Of a stretch of DNA of 18,981 bases, positions 13,296-18,981 are shown in pieces (positions within the stretch are counted from its first letter, which is position 1; each line of letters opens with the position of its first letter). A program made the position numbers and the translations under genes. The notes beneath the pieces are model-generated. The model was not told the origin of the DNA. It did no database searches and saw only the letters and a program-made list of their open reading frames with translations. The DNA is taken from positions 1 through 18,981 of the forward strand of contig JAWLCG010000052.1 in the NCBI GenBank assembly GCA_041687295.1, written 5' to 3'. Source of the DNA: JAWLCG01 sp041687295. Its GTDB lineage: Bacteria; Planctomycetota; Phycisphaerae; SM23-33; FEN-1343.

Positions 13296-14444
13296 ATGGC
13301 GATGACGGGCAGGCAGCGGATGCTGGCGGCGATGCGGGGCGAGGCGGTCGATCGGCCGCCGACCTGGCTGCGGGAGGGGTTTGAGTTGCTGGAGGACCCC
13401 GCCGACACGGATCATTTCACGCGAGGCTGGCAGGCCGAGCCGCTCTACCGCGAGCTGGTCGACTACGTGAAGCCCCACGTGGACGTCATCACCGGCTGGG
13501 GCTGTGGGGCGTTCAACCGCCTGCTGATGGTGCCGCCGAAGTACCTGCACAGTGAGGTCGTCGAGCAGACGCCGGAGCGCATCCGCCGGCGGACGACGAT
13601 CCAAACCCCCCGCGGCAAGCTGACGGAGCTCACCGAGCAGCGCCGCGGCATGCAGACGACCTGGCACATCGAGCCGGCCGTCAAGAGCCTCTCCGACCTG
13701 GCCGCCCTGGCCGAGGTGCCCTTTGAGATCGACCCGCGCCTGATCCCGCCGGCCCGACAGAACCACGCCGCCGCCCTGCAGCGAATGGGCGACCGCGGCG
13801 TCGTGCGGATCTTCCTCAGCTCGCCCATCGTCTGCATCAGCGGGACGATGACGCTGGAACTGTTCCTGGAGCTGTCCTACACCGAGCGGCGGCTCATGCA
13901 CGAGCTGGCCGCCGAGATCACCCGCCGGCAGCTGGCGGTCCTGGAGCGGGTCTGGGCGGACGGGCCGCTGGACACGACAGCCACGCTGGGCGGCAACGAG
14001 CAGTGCACCCCGCCGATGATGGCCCCGGGGACCTTCGACGAGTACGTCGTGCCCTACGACGGCCAGCTGGTCCGCTTCATGAAGGACCGCGGCGTGCCCG
14101 TGCAGGTGCACTGCCACGGCAAGGTTCGCCACGCGCTGCGGGGCATGCTGGAGATGGGCGTCGACGCGACCGACCCCGTCGAGCCGCCGCCCCAGGGCGA
14201 CGTCAGCTGGGCCGAGGCCCGCGCCATCGCCGGCGATCGGCTGACGCTGATGGGCAACCTAGAGTTCAGCGAGCTCGAGCACGCCGAGCCGGACACCATC
14301 CGCCGCCGCGTCCGCGAGATGCTCTCCGATGGCCCCCGCCGGGTCATCCTCGGCGCCAGCGCCGGGCCCATCAGCGCCGTCACCCCCCGCCTGGCCGAAA
14401 ACTACCGCGCCTGGATCGACACCGCCCTGGAGACCAGCCCGTAG
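13296..14444 (+). CDS. Uroporphyrinogen decarboxylase (URO-D) family protein, methyltransferase-like
   Basis: A 382-residue TIM-barrel protein of the URO-D superfamily. It opens with TGRQRMLAAMRGEAVDRPP, the RxRxxAAxxxxxxDRxP start shared by HemE and the MtaA/MtbA-type corrinoid methyltransferases. The C-terminal half has VQVHCHGKVRHAL with H272 and H274 at the position where methyltransferase members carry a metal-binding His/Cys pair. DATDPVEPPPQGD and LTLMGNLEF are typical of the non-HemE branch. It is probably not a haem enzyme; the likely role is transfer of a methyl or similar group, but no corrinoid protein or partner is encoded nearby. GGAGG is six bases before the ATG at 13296. The TAG stop is the foot of the composite element that follows. 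It resembles the gene at 17563 in fold class only. Confidence 0.88.
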   Translation: MAMTGRQRMLAAMRGEAVDRPPTWLREGFELLEDPADTDHFTRGWQAEPLYRELVDYVKPHVDVITGWGCGAFNRLLMVPPKYLHSEVVEQTPERIRRRTTIQTPRGKLTELTEQRRGMQTTWHIEPAVKSLSDLAALAEVPFEIDPRLIPPARQNHAAALQRMGDRGVVRIFLSSPIVCISGTMTLELFLELSYTERRLMHELAAEITRRQLAVLERVWADGPLDTTATLGGNEQCTPPMMAPGTFDEYVVPYDGQLVRFMKDRGVPVQVHCHGKVRHALRGMLEMGVDATDPVEPPPQGDVSWAEARAIAGDRLTLMGNLEFSELEHAEPDTIRRRVREMLSDGPRRVILGASAGPISAVTPRLAENYRAWIDTALETSP

Positions 14445-14474
14445 GGTGTGCAGGTTCTGTCCGAAGCGCAGCGC

Positions 14475-14532
14475 CGGGCAGGTTCTGCACACGGGACGAC
14501 GCCCCAGGGAACGCCCGGCCCGGCCGGCCCGT
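14475..14532 (+). repeat. 58-bp direct repeat, left copy
   Basis: Begins CGGGCAGGTTCTGCACACGG and ends CGGCCCGGCCGGCCCGT. It is identical in all 58 positions to 14852-14909. The distance between equivalent positions is 377 bp. Confidence 0.9.
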
Positions 14533-14596
14533 CCAGCCAAGAATGACAGGCTCGGCAACCGATGTCCCGGCCAGCGCCCCGGCGAGGACCTCTGCA

Positions 14597-14832
14597 GCCC
14601 CGTTCACGGGGCTTCGCCCGCGCAGCGGGTTCAGGCCCGGCCTTTCAGGCCGGGTACGCCGGGCCCCCTGCACTCCCTCTTCTCAGCCCGCTTCAGCGGG
14701 CTTACCAGACGCCCTGCGGGTAAGCCCGCTGAAGCGGACTGGGGCCAAACGAAACAGGGACGCTCACCGGCCCCAGGGCTAGAAGCCCTGGGCTACACCC
14801 CGCTGCGCGGGGCGAAGGCCGGTGAACCGGCC
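14597..14832. repeat. Cluster of adjacent stem-loops
   Basis: Successive stems: GCCCCGTTCACGGGGC (14597-14612); CCCGGCCT-TTC-AGGCCGGG (14636-14654); a 21-bp inverted pair 14685-14705 and 14720-14740 (20 of 21), in which each arm is itself palindromic (AGCCCGCTTCAGCGGGCT); CCCAGGGCT-AGA-AGCCCTGGG (14772-14792); and AGGCCGGTGAACCGGCCT near 14816-14832. Such density suggests a structured RNA or single-stranded DNA substrate; no known RNA family is recognised. Confidence 0.75.
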
Positions 14833-14851
14833 TGAGGAGGCCCTCTGCAGT

Positions 14852-14909
14852 CGGGCAGGTTCTGCACACGGGACGACGCCCCAGGGAACGCCCGGCCCGG
14901 CCGGCCCGT
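14852..14909 (+). repeat. 58-bp direct repeat, right copy
   Basis: Identical to 14475-14532. Here TGCACACGGG near its start pairs with CCCGTGTGCA at its end and just beyond, a complete inverted repeat. In the left copy that partner is cut off after CCCGT, so the right copy appears ancestral. Confidence 0.9.
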
Positions 14910-15007
14910 GTGCACAACCGCTCCGCTGACGCTGCGCGAACCTGCACCCCCTACTACACTGACCTGCCGGTGCGTCGTTGCCCCTCCAGCCCGGCGCCCG
15001 CCCCGAT

Positions 15008-15031
15008 GCCCATGGATCGCAATCCGTGGGC
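15008..15031. repeat. Family B2 hairpin, copy 2
   Basis: GCCCATGGAT-CGCA-ATCCGTGGGC. With its flank CTTGGGCAGG it is the inverse of the element at 5894-5917 and its left flank, so the two are copies in opposite orientation. Confidence 0.75.
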
Positions 15032-15069
15032 TTGGGCAGGCCCCTCCGCCAGGGGCGATGGGCGCCCTT

Positions 15070-15098
15070 GAAGACCCCGGGCATGCCCGGGGCTATAT
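15070..15098. repeat. Family C hairpin, copy 2
   Basis: GAAGACCCCGGGCATGCCCG followed by GGGCTATAT, with perfect 8-bp arms. It differs from 755-783 at one base. Confidence 0.75.
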
Positions 15099-15183
15099 GT
15101 CTCTGAAACTCTCGAACCCTCTGCGCTTCTTCTCTCTGTGCTCTCTGTGCCTCAGTGGCCCATCTCCGCTGTTTCTTCTCCCC

Positions 15184-15206
15184 GAAGACCCCGGGGCCAT
15201 ATGGGG
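15184..15206. repeat. Family C element, decayed copy
   Basis: GAAGACCCCGGGGCCATATG GGG keeps the GAAGACCCCGGG start, but the hairpin is collapsed by an internal deletion. Confidence 0.5.
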
Positions 15207-15217
15207 CGTGCATGATC

Positions 15218-15246
15218 TTGTTTCCGGGCTAGTGGGCGGGTATGGT
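15218..15246 (+). promoter_or_regulatory. Candidate promoter for ftsY
   Basis: TTGTTT (15218-15223) and TATGGT (15241-15246) with a 17-bp spacer. The start would be near 15253, a leader of about 22 bases that includes GAGGAG (15264-15269). Confidence 0.4.
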
Positions 15247-15274
15247 GGGCGGTTTCCAGGAATGAGGAGTGTGA

Positions 15275-16210
15275 ATGGCGCTGTTCAAGCTCAATTTCAA
15301 GAAGACCTTCGAGAAGCTCACCGCCGGTCTGGGCAAGACCCGCGAGAAGCTGATGGGCTCGATCCGCTCGGTGCTGACGATCGGGCGGAAGATCGACGAG
15401 GAGCTGCTGGACGAGCTGGAGGAGAAGCTCATCGAGGCCGACATCGGCGTGACCACGGCCATGCGGATCCGCGAGGACCTTTCGGTGGCCTACAAGGCCA
15501 AGAGGATCGTCAACGCCGAGGACATTCTGCCGTTCCTCAAGGCCGAGATGAAGCAGTACTGGCCCTCGGCCGATCGGAACATCCGCTTCGCCGCCAGCGG
15601 GCCGACGGTGATCCTGGTGGCCGGCATCAACGGGGCGGGCAAGACCACCAGCGTCGCCAAGCTCGCCTACGCCCTCAAGGCCGACGGCAAGAAGGTGATC
15701 CTGGCGGCGGCGGATACGTTCCGGGCGGCGGCCGTCGAGCAGCTGACGATCTGGTCGCAGCGGCTGGGGGTGGAGATCATCAAGCACGACGGCGGCAAGG
15801 ACCCGGCCGCGGTGGTCTTCGACGCCTGCGACGCGGCCATCGCCCGCGGCGCCGACGTGCTGCTGGTGGACACAGCCGGTCGGCTGCACACGCAGGACCA
15901 CCTGATGCGCGAGCTGACCAAGATCCGCGACGTGGTGGCCAAGAAGATCGCCGGCGCCCCCCACGAGGTGCTGCTGGTGCTCGACGCCACCACCGGCCAG
16001 AACGCCATCAACCAGGCCAAGGTCTTCCAGAAGGCCATCGACGTGACCGGCATCTTCCTGGCCAAGCTCGACGGCACGGCCAAGGGCGGCATCGTCGTGG
16101 CCATCCGCAACGAGGTGAGCCTGCCCGTCAAGTTCGTCGGCCTCGGCGAGCAGCCGACCGACGTGGAACCCTTCGATCCCGAAACCTTCGTCGAGGCCCT
16201 GTTCGCCTGA
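15275..16210 (+). CDS. ftsY: Signal recognition particle receptor FtsY
   Basis: A 311-residue SRP GTPase that docks SRP-bound ribosomes at the membrane translocon. A short amphipathic N-terminus (MALFKLNFKKTFEKL) replaces the long acidic A domain of E. coli FtsY, as in many bacteria. The four-helix N domain covers about 20-100. The G domain follows with G1 GINGAGKTT (117-125), G2 DTFRAAA (147-153), G3 DTAGR (199-203), G4 AKLD (263-266) and the closing GLGEQPTDVEPF (289-300). G4 has Ala where Thr is commonest (TKLD). FtsY rather than Ffh is indicated by GINGAGKTT and by the absence of an M domain. GAGGAG lies five bases before the ATG at 15275. The oxidoreductase gene follows 44 bases later, an odd partner probably in the same transcript. 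Confidence 0.96.
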   Translation: MALFKLNFKKTFEKLTAGLGKTREKLMGSIRSVLTIGRKIDEELLDELEEKLIEADIGVTTAMRIREDLSVAYKAKRIVNAEDILPFLKAEMKQYWPSADRNIRFAASGPTVILVAGINGAGKTTSVAKLAYALKADGKKVILAAADTFRAAAVEQLTIWSQRLGVEIIKHDGGKDPAAVVFDACDAAIARGADVLLVDTAGRLHTQDHLMRELTKIRDVVAKKIAGAPHEVLLVLDATTGQNAINQAKVFQKAIDVTGIFLAKLDGTAKGGIVVAIRNEVSLPVKFVGLGEQPTDVEPFDPETFVEALFA

Positions 16211-16254
16211 CGAAACCGCACCCCGTGGCCATCGTGCCGGAGGAGAGATTCAGG

Positions 16255-17388
16255 ATGAGTCAGAAGCTGAAGGTCGGCATCATCGGTGTCGGCGGCATCT
16301 CGCATGTGCACTACAACGGCTACACCAAGAGTGGCCTGGGCGACGTCGTGGCCATCTGCGACATCAACCCCGAGACCCTCGCCAAGCAGAGCGAGAACTA
16401 CAAGGTCCCCACCGCCCGCTGCTTCAAAGACTACCACGACCTGCTGGCGCTCAAGGAGCTCGACGCCGTCAGCGTCTGCACGCCCAACAAGCTGCACTGC
16501 CCGATGACCGTGGACGCCTTCAAGGCCGGCAAGCACGTGCTGGTCGAGAAGCCCATGGCCATGAGCCCCGCCGAGGCCCAGCAGATGATCGACGCCGGCG
16601 TCAAGGCCGGCAAGAAGCTGCAGGTCGGCCTGATGAACCGCTTCCGCGATGACGCCACGTTCGTCCACCGCCTGGTCGAGGAGGGCACGCTGGGCAAGAT
16701 CTACTACGCCCGCTGCCAGGCGATCCGCCGGCGCGGCGTGCCCAGCTGGGGCGTCTTCGGGCAGAAGGAGGTCCAGGGCGGCGGGCCGTTGATCGACATC
16801 GGCGTGCACATGATCGACCTGACGTGGTGGCTGATGGGCAAGCCCGAGCCGGTCTCGGTCATGGGCATGACCTACCGCACCATCGGCGACAAGCCCGGCC
16901 GGCACGGCATCTTCGGCCAGTGGGACTATAAGACCTACACCGTCGAGGACTTCGCCTGCGCGATGGTCCGCTTCGCCGGCGGCGAGACGATGATGATCGA
17001 GTCGAGCTTCAACGCGAACTTCGACCACAGCCGCGAGGGCTGCCACCTCGTCGGCGACGCCGGCGGCGCCGGCCTGGCCCCGCTGAGCGTCCAGCTGGAC
17101 CTCAACGGCCACCTGACCGACTGCACGCCCAACGACATCAAGTCGATCAACACCCCCGGCCCCAACGCCAACCTCACCAACCACGAGCGCGAGGTGCGGG
17201 CCTTCTGCCTGAGCATCATGGAAGACACGCCCGTCTTCGTGCCCGGCCACGAGGCCATCATCACCCAGAAGATCATCGACGGCATCTACCGCTCGGCCGA
17301 GGCCGGCGGCGAGGTCGCCATCGCACCGGCCCCCAAGGCCAAGGCCCCCCGCAAGCCCTGCCGCAAGCCCGCCGCGTCCAAGCGGTAG
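16255..17388 (+). CDS. Gfo/Idh/MocA family NAD(P)-dependent oxidoreductase
   Basis: A 377-residue sugar or inositol dehydrogenase-type enzyme. The Rossmann fold starts KVGIIGVGGISHVHYNGY (6-23) with the GxGxxx dinucleotide loop, and D36 in AICDINP suggests an NAD preference. EKPMAMS carries the catalytic-region Lys99. GGGPLIDIGVHMIDLTWWLMG (175-195) supplies the usual Asp181 and His185 pair. Family substrates include inositols, glucose-fructose, N-acetylamino sugars and related carbohydrates; the true substrate is not evident. The last 23 residues or so are an Ala/Pro/Lys tail (PAPKAKAPRKPCRKPAASKR) beyond the family fold. GGAGGAGA (16239-16246) sits eight bases before the ATG at 16255. In planctomycete-like genomes such genes occur in many copies, often next to UroD-family genes, as here. 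Confidence 0.93.
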   Translation: MSQKLKVGIIGVGGISHVHYNGYTKSGLGDVVAICDINPETLAKQSENYKVPTARCFKDYHDLLALKELDAVSVCTPNKLHCPMTVDAFKAGKHVLVEKPMAMSPAEAQQMIDAGVKAGKKLQVGLMNRFRDDATFVHRLVEEGTLGKIYYARCQAIRRRGVPSWGVFGQKEVQGGGPLIDIGVHMIDLTWWLMGKPEPVSVMGMTYRTIGDKPGRHGIFGQWDYKTYTVEDFACAMVRFAGGETMMIESSFNANFDHSREGCHLVGDAGGAGLAPLSVQLDLNGHLTDCTPNDIKSINTPGPNANLTNHEREVRAFCLSIMEDTPVFVPGHEAIITQKIIDGIYRSAEAGGEVAIAPAPKAKAPRKPCRKPAASKR

Positions 17389-17418
17389 GCCCGGCGCAAA
17401 GGCCACGCCGGATTGCGA

Positions 17419-17450
17419 CGGGCGGCGGACTCGCAAGGGTCCGCCGCCCG
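17419..17450 (+). terminator. Strong GC hairpin after the oxidoreductase gene
   Basis: CGGGCGGCGGAC (17419-17430) pairs perfectly with GTCCGCCGCCCG (17439-17450) across an 8-nt loop, 30 bases beyond the stop. No U-tract follows, so it is a non-canonical intrinsic terminator or a Rho-pausing or stability hairpin. Confidence 0.55.
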
Positions 17451-17470
17451 TGCGCGTTGGGAGTTGCTTC

Positions 17471-17519
17471 TGTAGGGCGAGCAATTGTGTTGCTCGCGCG
17501 ACCGCAGCGGACGCCCCCA
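17471..17519 (+). repeat. Family D unit, left flank of UroD-family gene 2
   Basis: TGTAGGGCGAGCAATTGTGT continues TGCTCGCGCGACCGCAGCGG. The same 49-bp sequence recurs at 18653-18701 with three differences by eye and in the same orientation. The GTAG foot is at 17472. Confidence 0.85.
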
Positions 17520-17545
17520 TTGCAGGCGCAACACGGTAACCCTTC

Positions 17546-17551
17546 TATACT
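17546..17551 (+). promoter_or_regulatory. -10 box for UroD-family gene 2, near-leaderless
   Basis: TATACT matches the -10 consensus at five of six positions and ends 11 bases before the ATG at 17563, so the transcript leader would be about 4-5 bases. No good -35 box at 17 bp and no Shine-Dalgarno site is present. Confidence 0.4.
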
Positions 17552-17562
17552 GAGACGAACCC

Positions 17563-18642
17563 ATGCCTGAGCCCATGACGATGCGAGAGCGGATGCTGGC
17601 CCTGATCGAGGGCCGGCCAATGGACCGGGTGCCGTTCGTGCAGTACACCGGACTGGCGGGCCCGGATGAGGAGATCTGGTCCGTGCTGGGCCGGGGGCGG
17701 ATGGGCGTGCTGCAATGGTGTCGCCCCTTCCGCCAGCAGACCCCCCGCTGCCGGATCGAGTGGCAGGACGTCGTCCTGGACGGCCGGCCTGGGAGCCGGG
17801 CCACGCTGCACACGCCCGAGGGCACGCTGCAGGGCACCTGGCTCCGCGGCCTCTTCGGCCAGGTGCCCCACGACCACTACATCCGCGAGCTGCAGGACTA
17901 CCGCGTGCTGCTGGCCTACTTGCGCGATGTCGAGATCCTGCCCGACCCGCAGGGCTGGGAGGAGGTGGACCGCCGCCTCGGCGCCGACGGCCTGCCGCAC
18001 ACGGCGGTCGCCCGCACGCCCTGGCAGCAACTGTGGGTCGAGTGGGTCAGCCTCGAGGAGCTCTCGCTGCACATGGCCGACGAGCCGGATCTGATGGAGG
18101 AGGTCTTCGCGGCCCTCGAGGCCGTGCAGGAGCAGACCTTCGCGGTCGTCGCAGACCTGGCCCGGACATTGCCCATCCCCTACGTCGTCTTTCCGGACAA
18201 CATCACCGCGCCGGCCATCGGGCGGGCATACTTCCGCCGCTTCTGCCTCTCGGCCTATCGGCGCCTGGCGGAACGGCTCGCCGACACGGGCCGCGAAATC
18301 CCGATCGGGGTGCACATGGACGGCGACCTGAAGCCCCTGGCGGCCGAGATCGCCGATTCCCCGGTCCGCCTGCTGGATTCCTTCTCCCCACCGCCGGACA
18401 ATGACACCTCCGCCGCCGAGGCCATCGCCCAGTGGCCCGAGATGCGGCTGGGCCTGAACTTCCCCTCCTCGGTGCACATTCAGCCGCCCAAGCAGGTGCA
18501 GGCCGCCATCGGGGCGATCCTCGACCAGGCCGGCCACACCGGCCGCCTGCAGGTGCAGATCTCCGAGAACATCCCGCCGGACCGCTGGCGCGTGACCTAC
18601 CCCATTCTGGCCGATGCCATTGAGGCCTTCGGTCGGCCGTAG
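17563..18642 (+). CDS. Uroporphyrinogen decarboxylase (URO-D) family protein
   Basis: A 359-residue URO-D-superfamily TIM barrel. The N-terminus TMRERMLALIEGRPMDRVPFVQY (6-28) is the family start. The C-terminal half carries IGVHMDGDLKPLA, with H251 and D253 where MtaA/MtbA-type methyltransferases have their metal ligands. It ends with VQISENIPPDRWRVTYPILADAIEAFG, typical of the planctomycete-type UroD-like proteins. It lacks the HemE arginine-rich N-terminal motif FMRQAGR, so a haem role is unlikely. No corrinoid-binding or activating protein is adjacent. The ATG at 17563 is chosen; a second in-frame ATG at 17575 (MTMRER region) is possible. It is flanked by 49-bp family D direct repeats and stands alone. 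Its identity with the UroD protein at 13296 is low by eye, so this is not a recent duplication. Confidence 0.85.
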   Translation: MPEPMTMRERMLALIEGRPMDRVPFVQYTGLAGPDEEIWSVLGRGRMGVLQWCRPFRQQTPRCRIEWQDVVLDGRPGSRATLHTPEGTLQGTWLRGLFGQVPHDHYIRELQDYRVLLAYLRDVEILPDPQGWEEVDRRLGADGLPHTAVARTPWQQLWVEWVSLEELSLHMADEPDLMEEVFAALEAVQEQTFAVVADLARTLPIPYVVFPDNITAPAIGRAYFRRFCLSAYRRLAERLADTGREIPIGVHMDGDLKPLAAEIADSPVRLLDSFSPPPDNDTSAAEAIAQWPEMRLGLNFPSSVHIQPPKQVQAAIGAILDQAGHTGRLQVQISENIPPDRWRVTYPILADAIEAFGRP

Positions 18643-18839
18643 CGACCCGTACTGTAGGGCGAGCCACTGTGTTGCTCGCGCGACCGCAGCGGACGCCCCC
18701 GTTGCGTGAGCAGCACAGAGGCTCTCGCAACGGTGAAACCAGCCTCTAGGTCCTATTCGTGTAATCTGCTGTTATCGGTGCAATTCGTGGAACTCCCCCT
18801 GCCCATCGGCCGCGGGGCCTCCGGCCCGAGGGGGACGCC
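18643..18839. other. Intergenic region after UroD-family gene 2
   Basis: Contains the right family D unit and, at 18755-18790, two ATTCGTG words 28 bp apart (ATTCGTGTAATC and ATTCGTGG) of the kind seen in other dispersed repeats. A GC-rich palindromic stretch (GGGGCCTCCGGCCC, about 18814-18827) precedes the convergent partial gene. Confidence 0.6.
18653..18701 (+). repeat. Family D unit, right flank of UroD-family gene 2
   Basis: TGTAGGGCGAGCCACTGTGT continues TGCTCGCGCGACCGCAGCGG. It is a near-identical direct copy of 17471-17519, beginning 11 bases after the gene's stop. Confidence 0.85.
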
Positions 18840-18981
18840 CTACAGGCTCTCGCCGAAGAGCATCGCTTTGGCGAAGCGGGGGACCATCTGGGCGTTGGTG
18901 AACAGCAGCGGCATCAGCAGCTGGATGGACGCGTGGAGGGGGCGGAGGAACTTGCCGACGCTCTTTCGGCTGGCGCTCTTG
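18840..18981 (-). CDS. C-terminal end of an unrecognised protein (partial)
   Basis: The minus-strand frame is open from the window edge to TAG (complement of 18840-18842), giving 46 residues that begin KSASRKSVGKFLRPLHASIQ and end FAKAMLFGESL. Composition (Leu, Met, Pro, Lys; codons ending in G or C) is coding-like. The middle, IQLLMPLLFTNAQMVPRF, is moderately hydrophobic. I do not recognise the family. The gene converges on UroD-family gene 2. Confidence 0.55.
   Translation of the reverse strand, partial: KSASRKSVGKFLRPLHASIQLLMPLLFTNAQMVPRFAKAMLFGESL

Larger units (their letters stand above)
14441..14954. mobile_element. Composite palindromic element with terminal inverted repeats
   Basis: GTAGGGTGTGCAGGTTC (14441-14457) is matched by GAACCTGCACCCCCTAC (14938-14954) in inverted orientation, 16 of 17. 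Both ends are family A units. Inside are two identical 58-bp direct repeats and, between them, a cluster of hairpins. There is no coding frame and no clear target duplication. It could be a MITE-like or REPIN-derived non-autonomous element. The UroD stop codon (14442-14444) lies in the left end. Confidence 0.6.
14445..15274. other. Non-coding region between UroD gene 1 and ftsY
   Basis: 830 bases without a credible gene. It comprises the composite element (to 14954), a B2 hairpin (15008-15031), family C hairpins (15070-15098 and 15184-15206), a CT-rich stretch (about 15120-15165, CTCTGTG units) and the ftsY promoter and ribosome site. A frame open from 14908 through 17388 is an artefact of high GC. 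Confidence 0.8.

Noticed and set aside
14908..17388. An 826-codon plus-strand open frame ending with the oxidoreductase
   Set aside because: Its first ~450 codons run out of frame through ftsY and repeats, with Arg/Gly/His-rich low-complexity sequence. The true gene starts at 16255 behind a good ribosome site.
15667..17520. A 617-codon minus-strand open frame
   Set aside because: It is antisense to ftsY and the oxidoreductase, with no recognisable domain.
13296..18642. hemE for either UroD-family gene
   Set aside because: Both lack the HemE N-terminal arginine motif and have the C-terminal His pair or His-Asp region of the methyltransferase-like branch.

Overview
The window is a GC-rich (roughly 65-70% by eye) stretch of bacterial chromosome. 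It carries 17 protein genes, two of them cut by the window edges, separated by long non-coding gaps packed with short palindromic repeats. The gene set (ComM-type ATPase, WYL regulator, D-aminoacyl-tRNA deacylase, DUF401 permease-like protein, two lone UroD-family proteins, a Gfo/Idh/MocA oxidoreductase) and the repeat vocabulary, especially an array that would translate as TNPI or IGFVPS repeats, suggest a Planctomycetota member, perhaps Phycisphaerae. That placement is inference from general familiarity, not a search. I see no plasmid, phage, CRISPR, rRNA or tRNA signature.

Layout. 1-525: 3' end of a comM/yifB-type gene. 526-885: repeats. 886-1413 (-): PfpI/DJ-1 family protein. 1774-3208 (+): WYL regulator and dtd, tightly coupled. 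3209-3566: repeats. 3567-4289 (+): YggS/PLPBP. 4290-4541: octamer arrays and a REP-like element. 4542-5852 (+): DUF401 membrane protein. 6027-8547 (-): a two-gene phosphorelay, a small Rcp1-like receiver followed by a REC-PAS-HisKA_3-HATPase-REC hybrid kinase. 8749-10442 (-): ribE then pdxA. 10638-12305 (+): 5-formyl-THF cyclo-ligase then a LysM/YkuD L,D-transpeptidase. 12306-13295: nearly 1 kb of nested repeats. 13296-14444 (+): UroD-family protein 1. 14441-14954: composite palindromic element. 15275-17388 (+): ftsY and a Gfo/Idh/MocA oxidoreductase. 17563-18642 (+): UroD-family protein 2, bracketed by near-identical 49-bp repeats. 18840-18981 (-): 3' end of an unrecognised gene.

How the genes fit. 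Several are housekeeping or cofactor genes: vitamin B6 (pdxA, yggS), riboflavin (ribE), folate (5-FCL), translation quality control (dtd) and protein targeting (ftsY). The two UroD-family proteins and the Gfo/Idh oxidoreductase look like accessory catabolism of unknown substrate. The kinase and receiver have no DNA-binding output domain in the window.

The most unusual content is intergenic. At least four palindromic families share a GTAG foot and pair head-to-head as REP/REPIN elements do. There is a 10-copy, 42-43-bp-spaced array, 8-bp tandem arrays touching gene ends, and a 514-bp composite element with terminal inverted repeats and internal 58-bp direct repeats. Twelve of 17 stop codons are TAG, which is odd for GC-rich DNA, and at least two of these TAGs coincide with the GTAG foot of a repeat.
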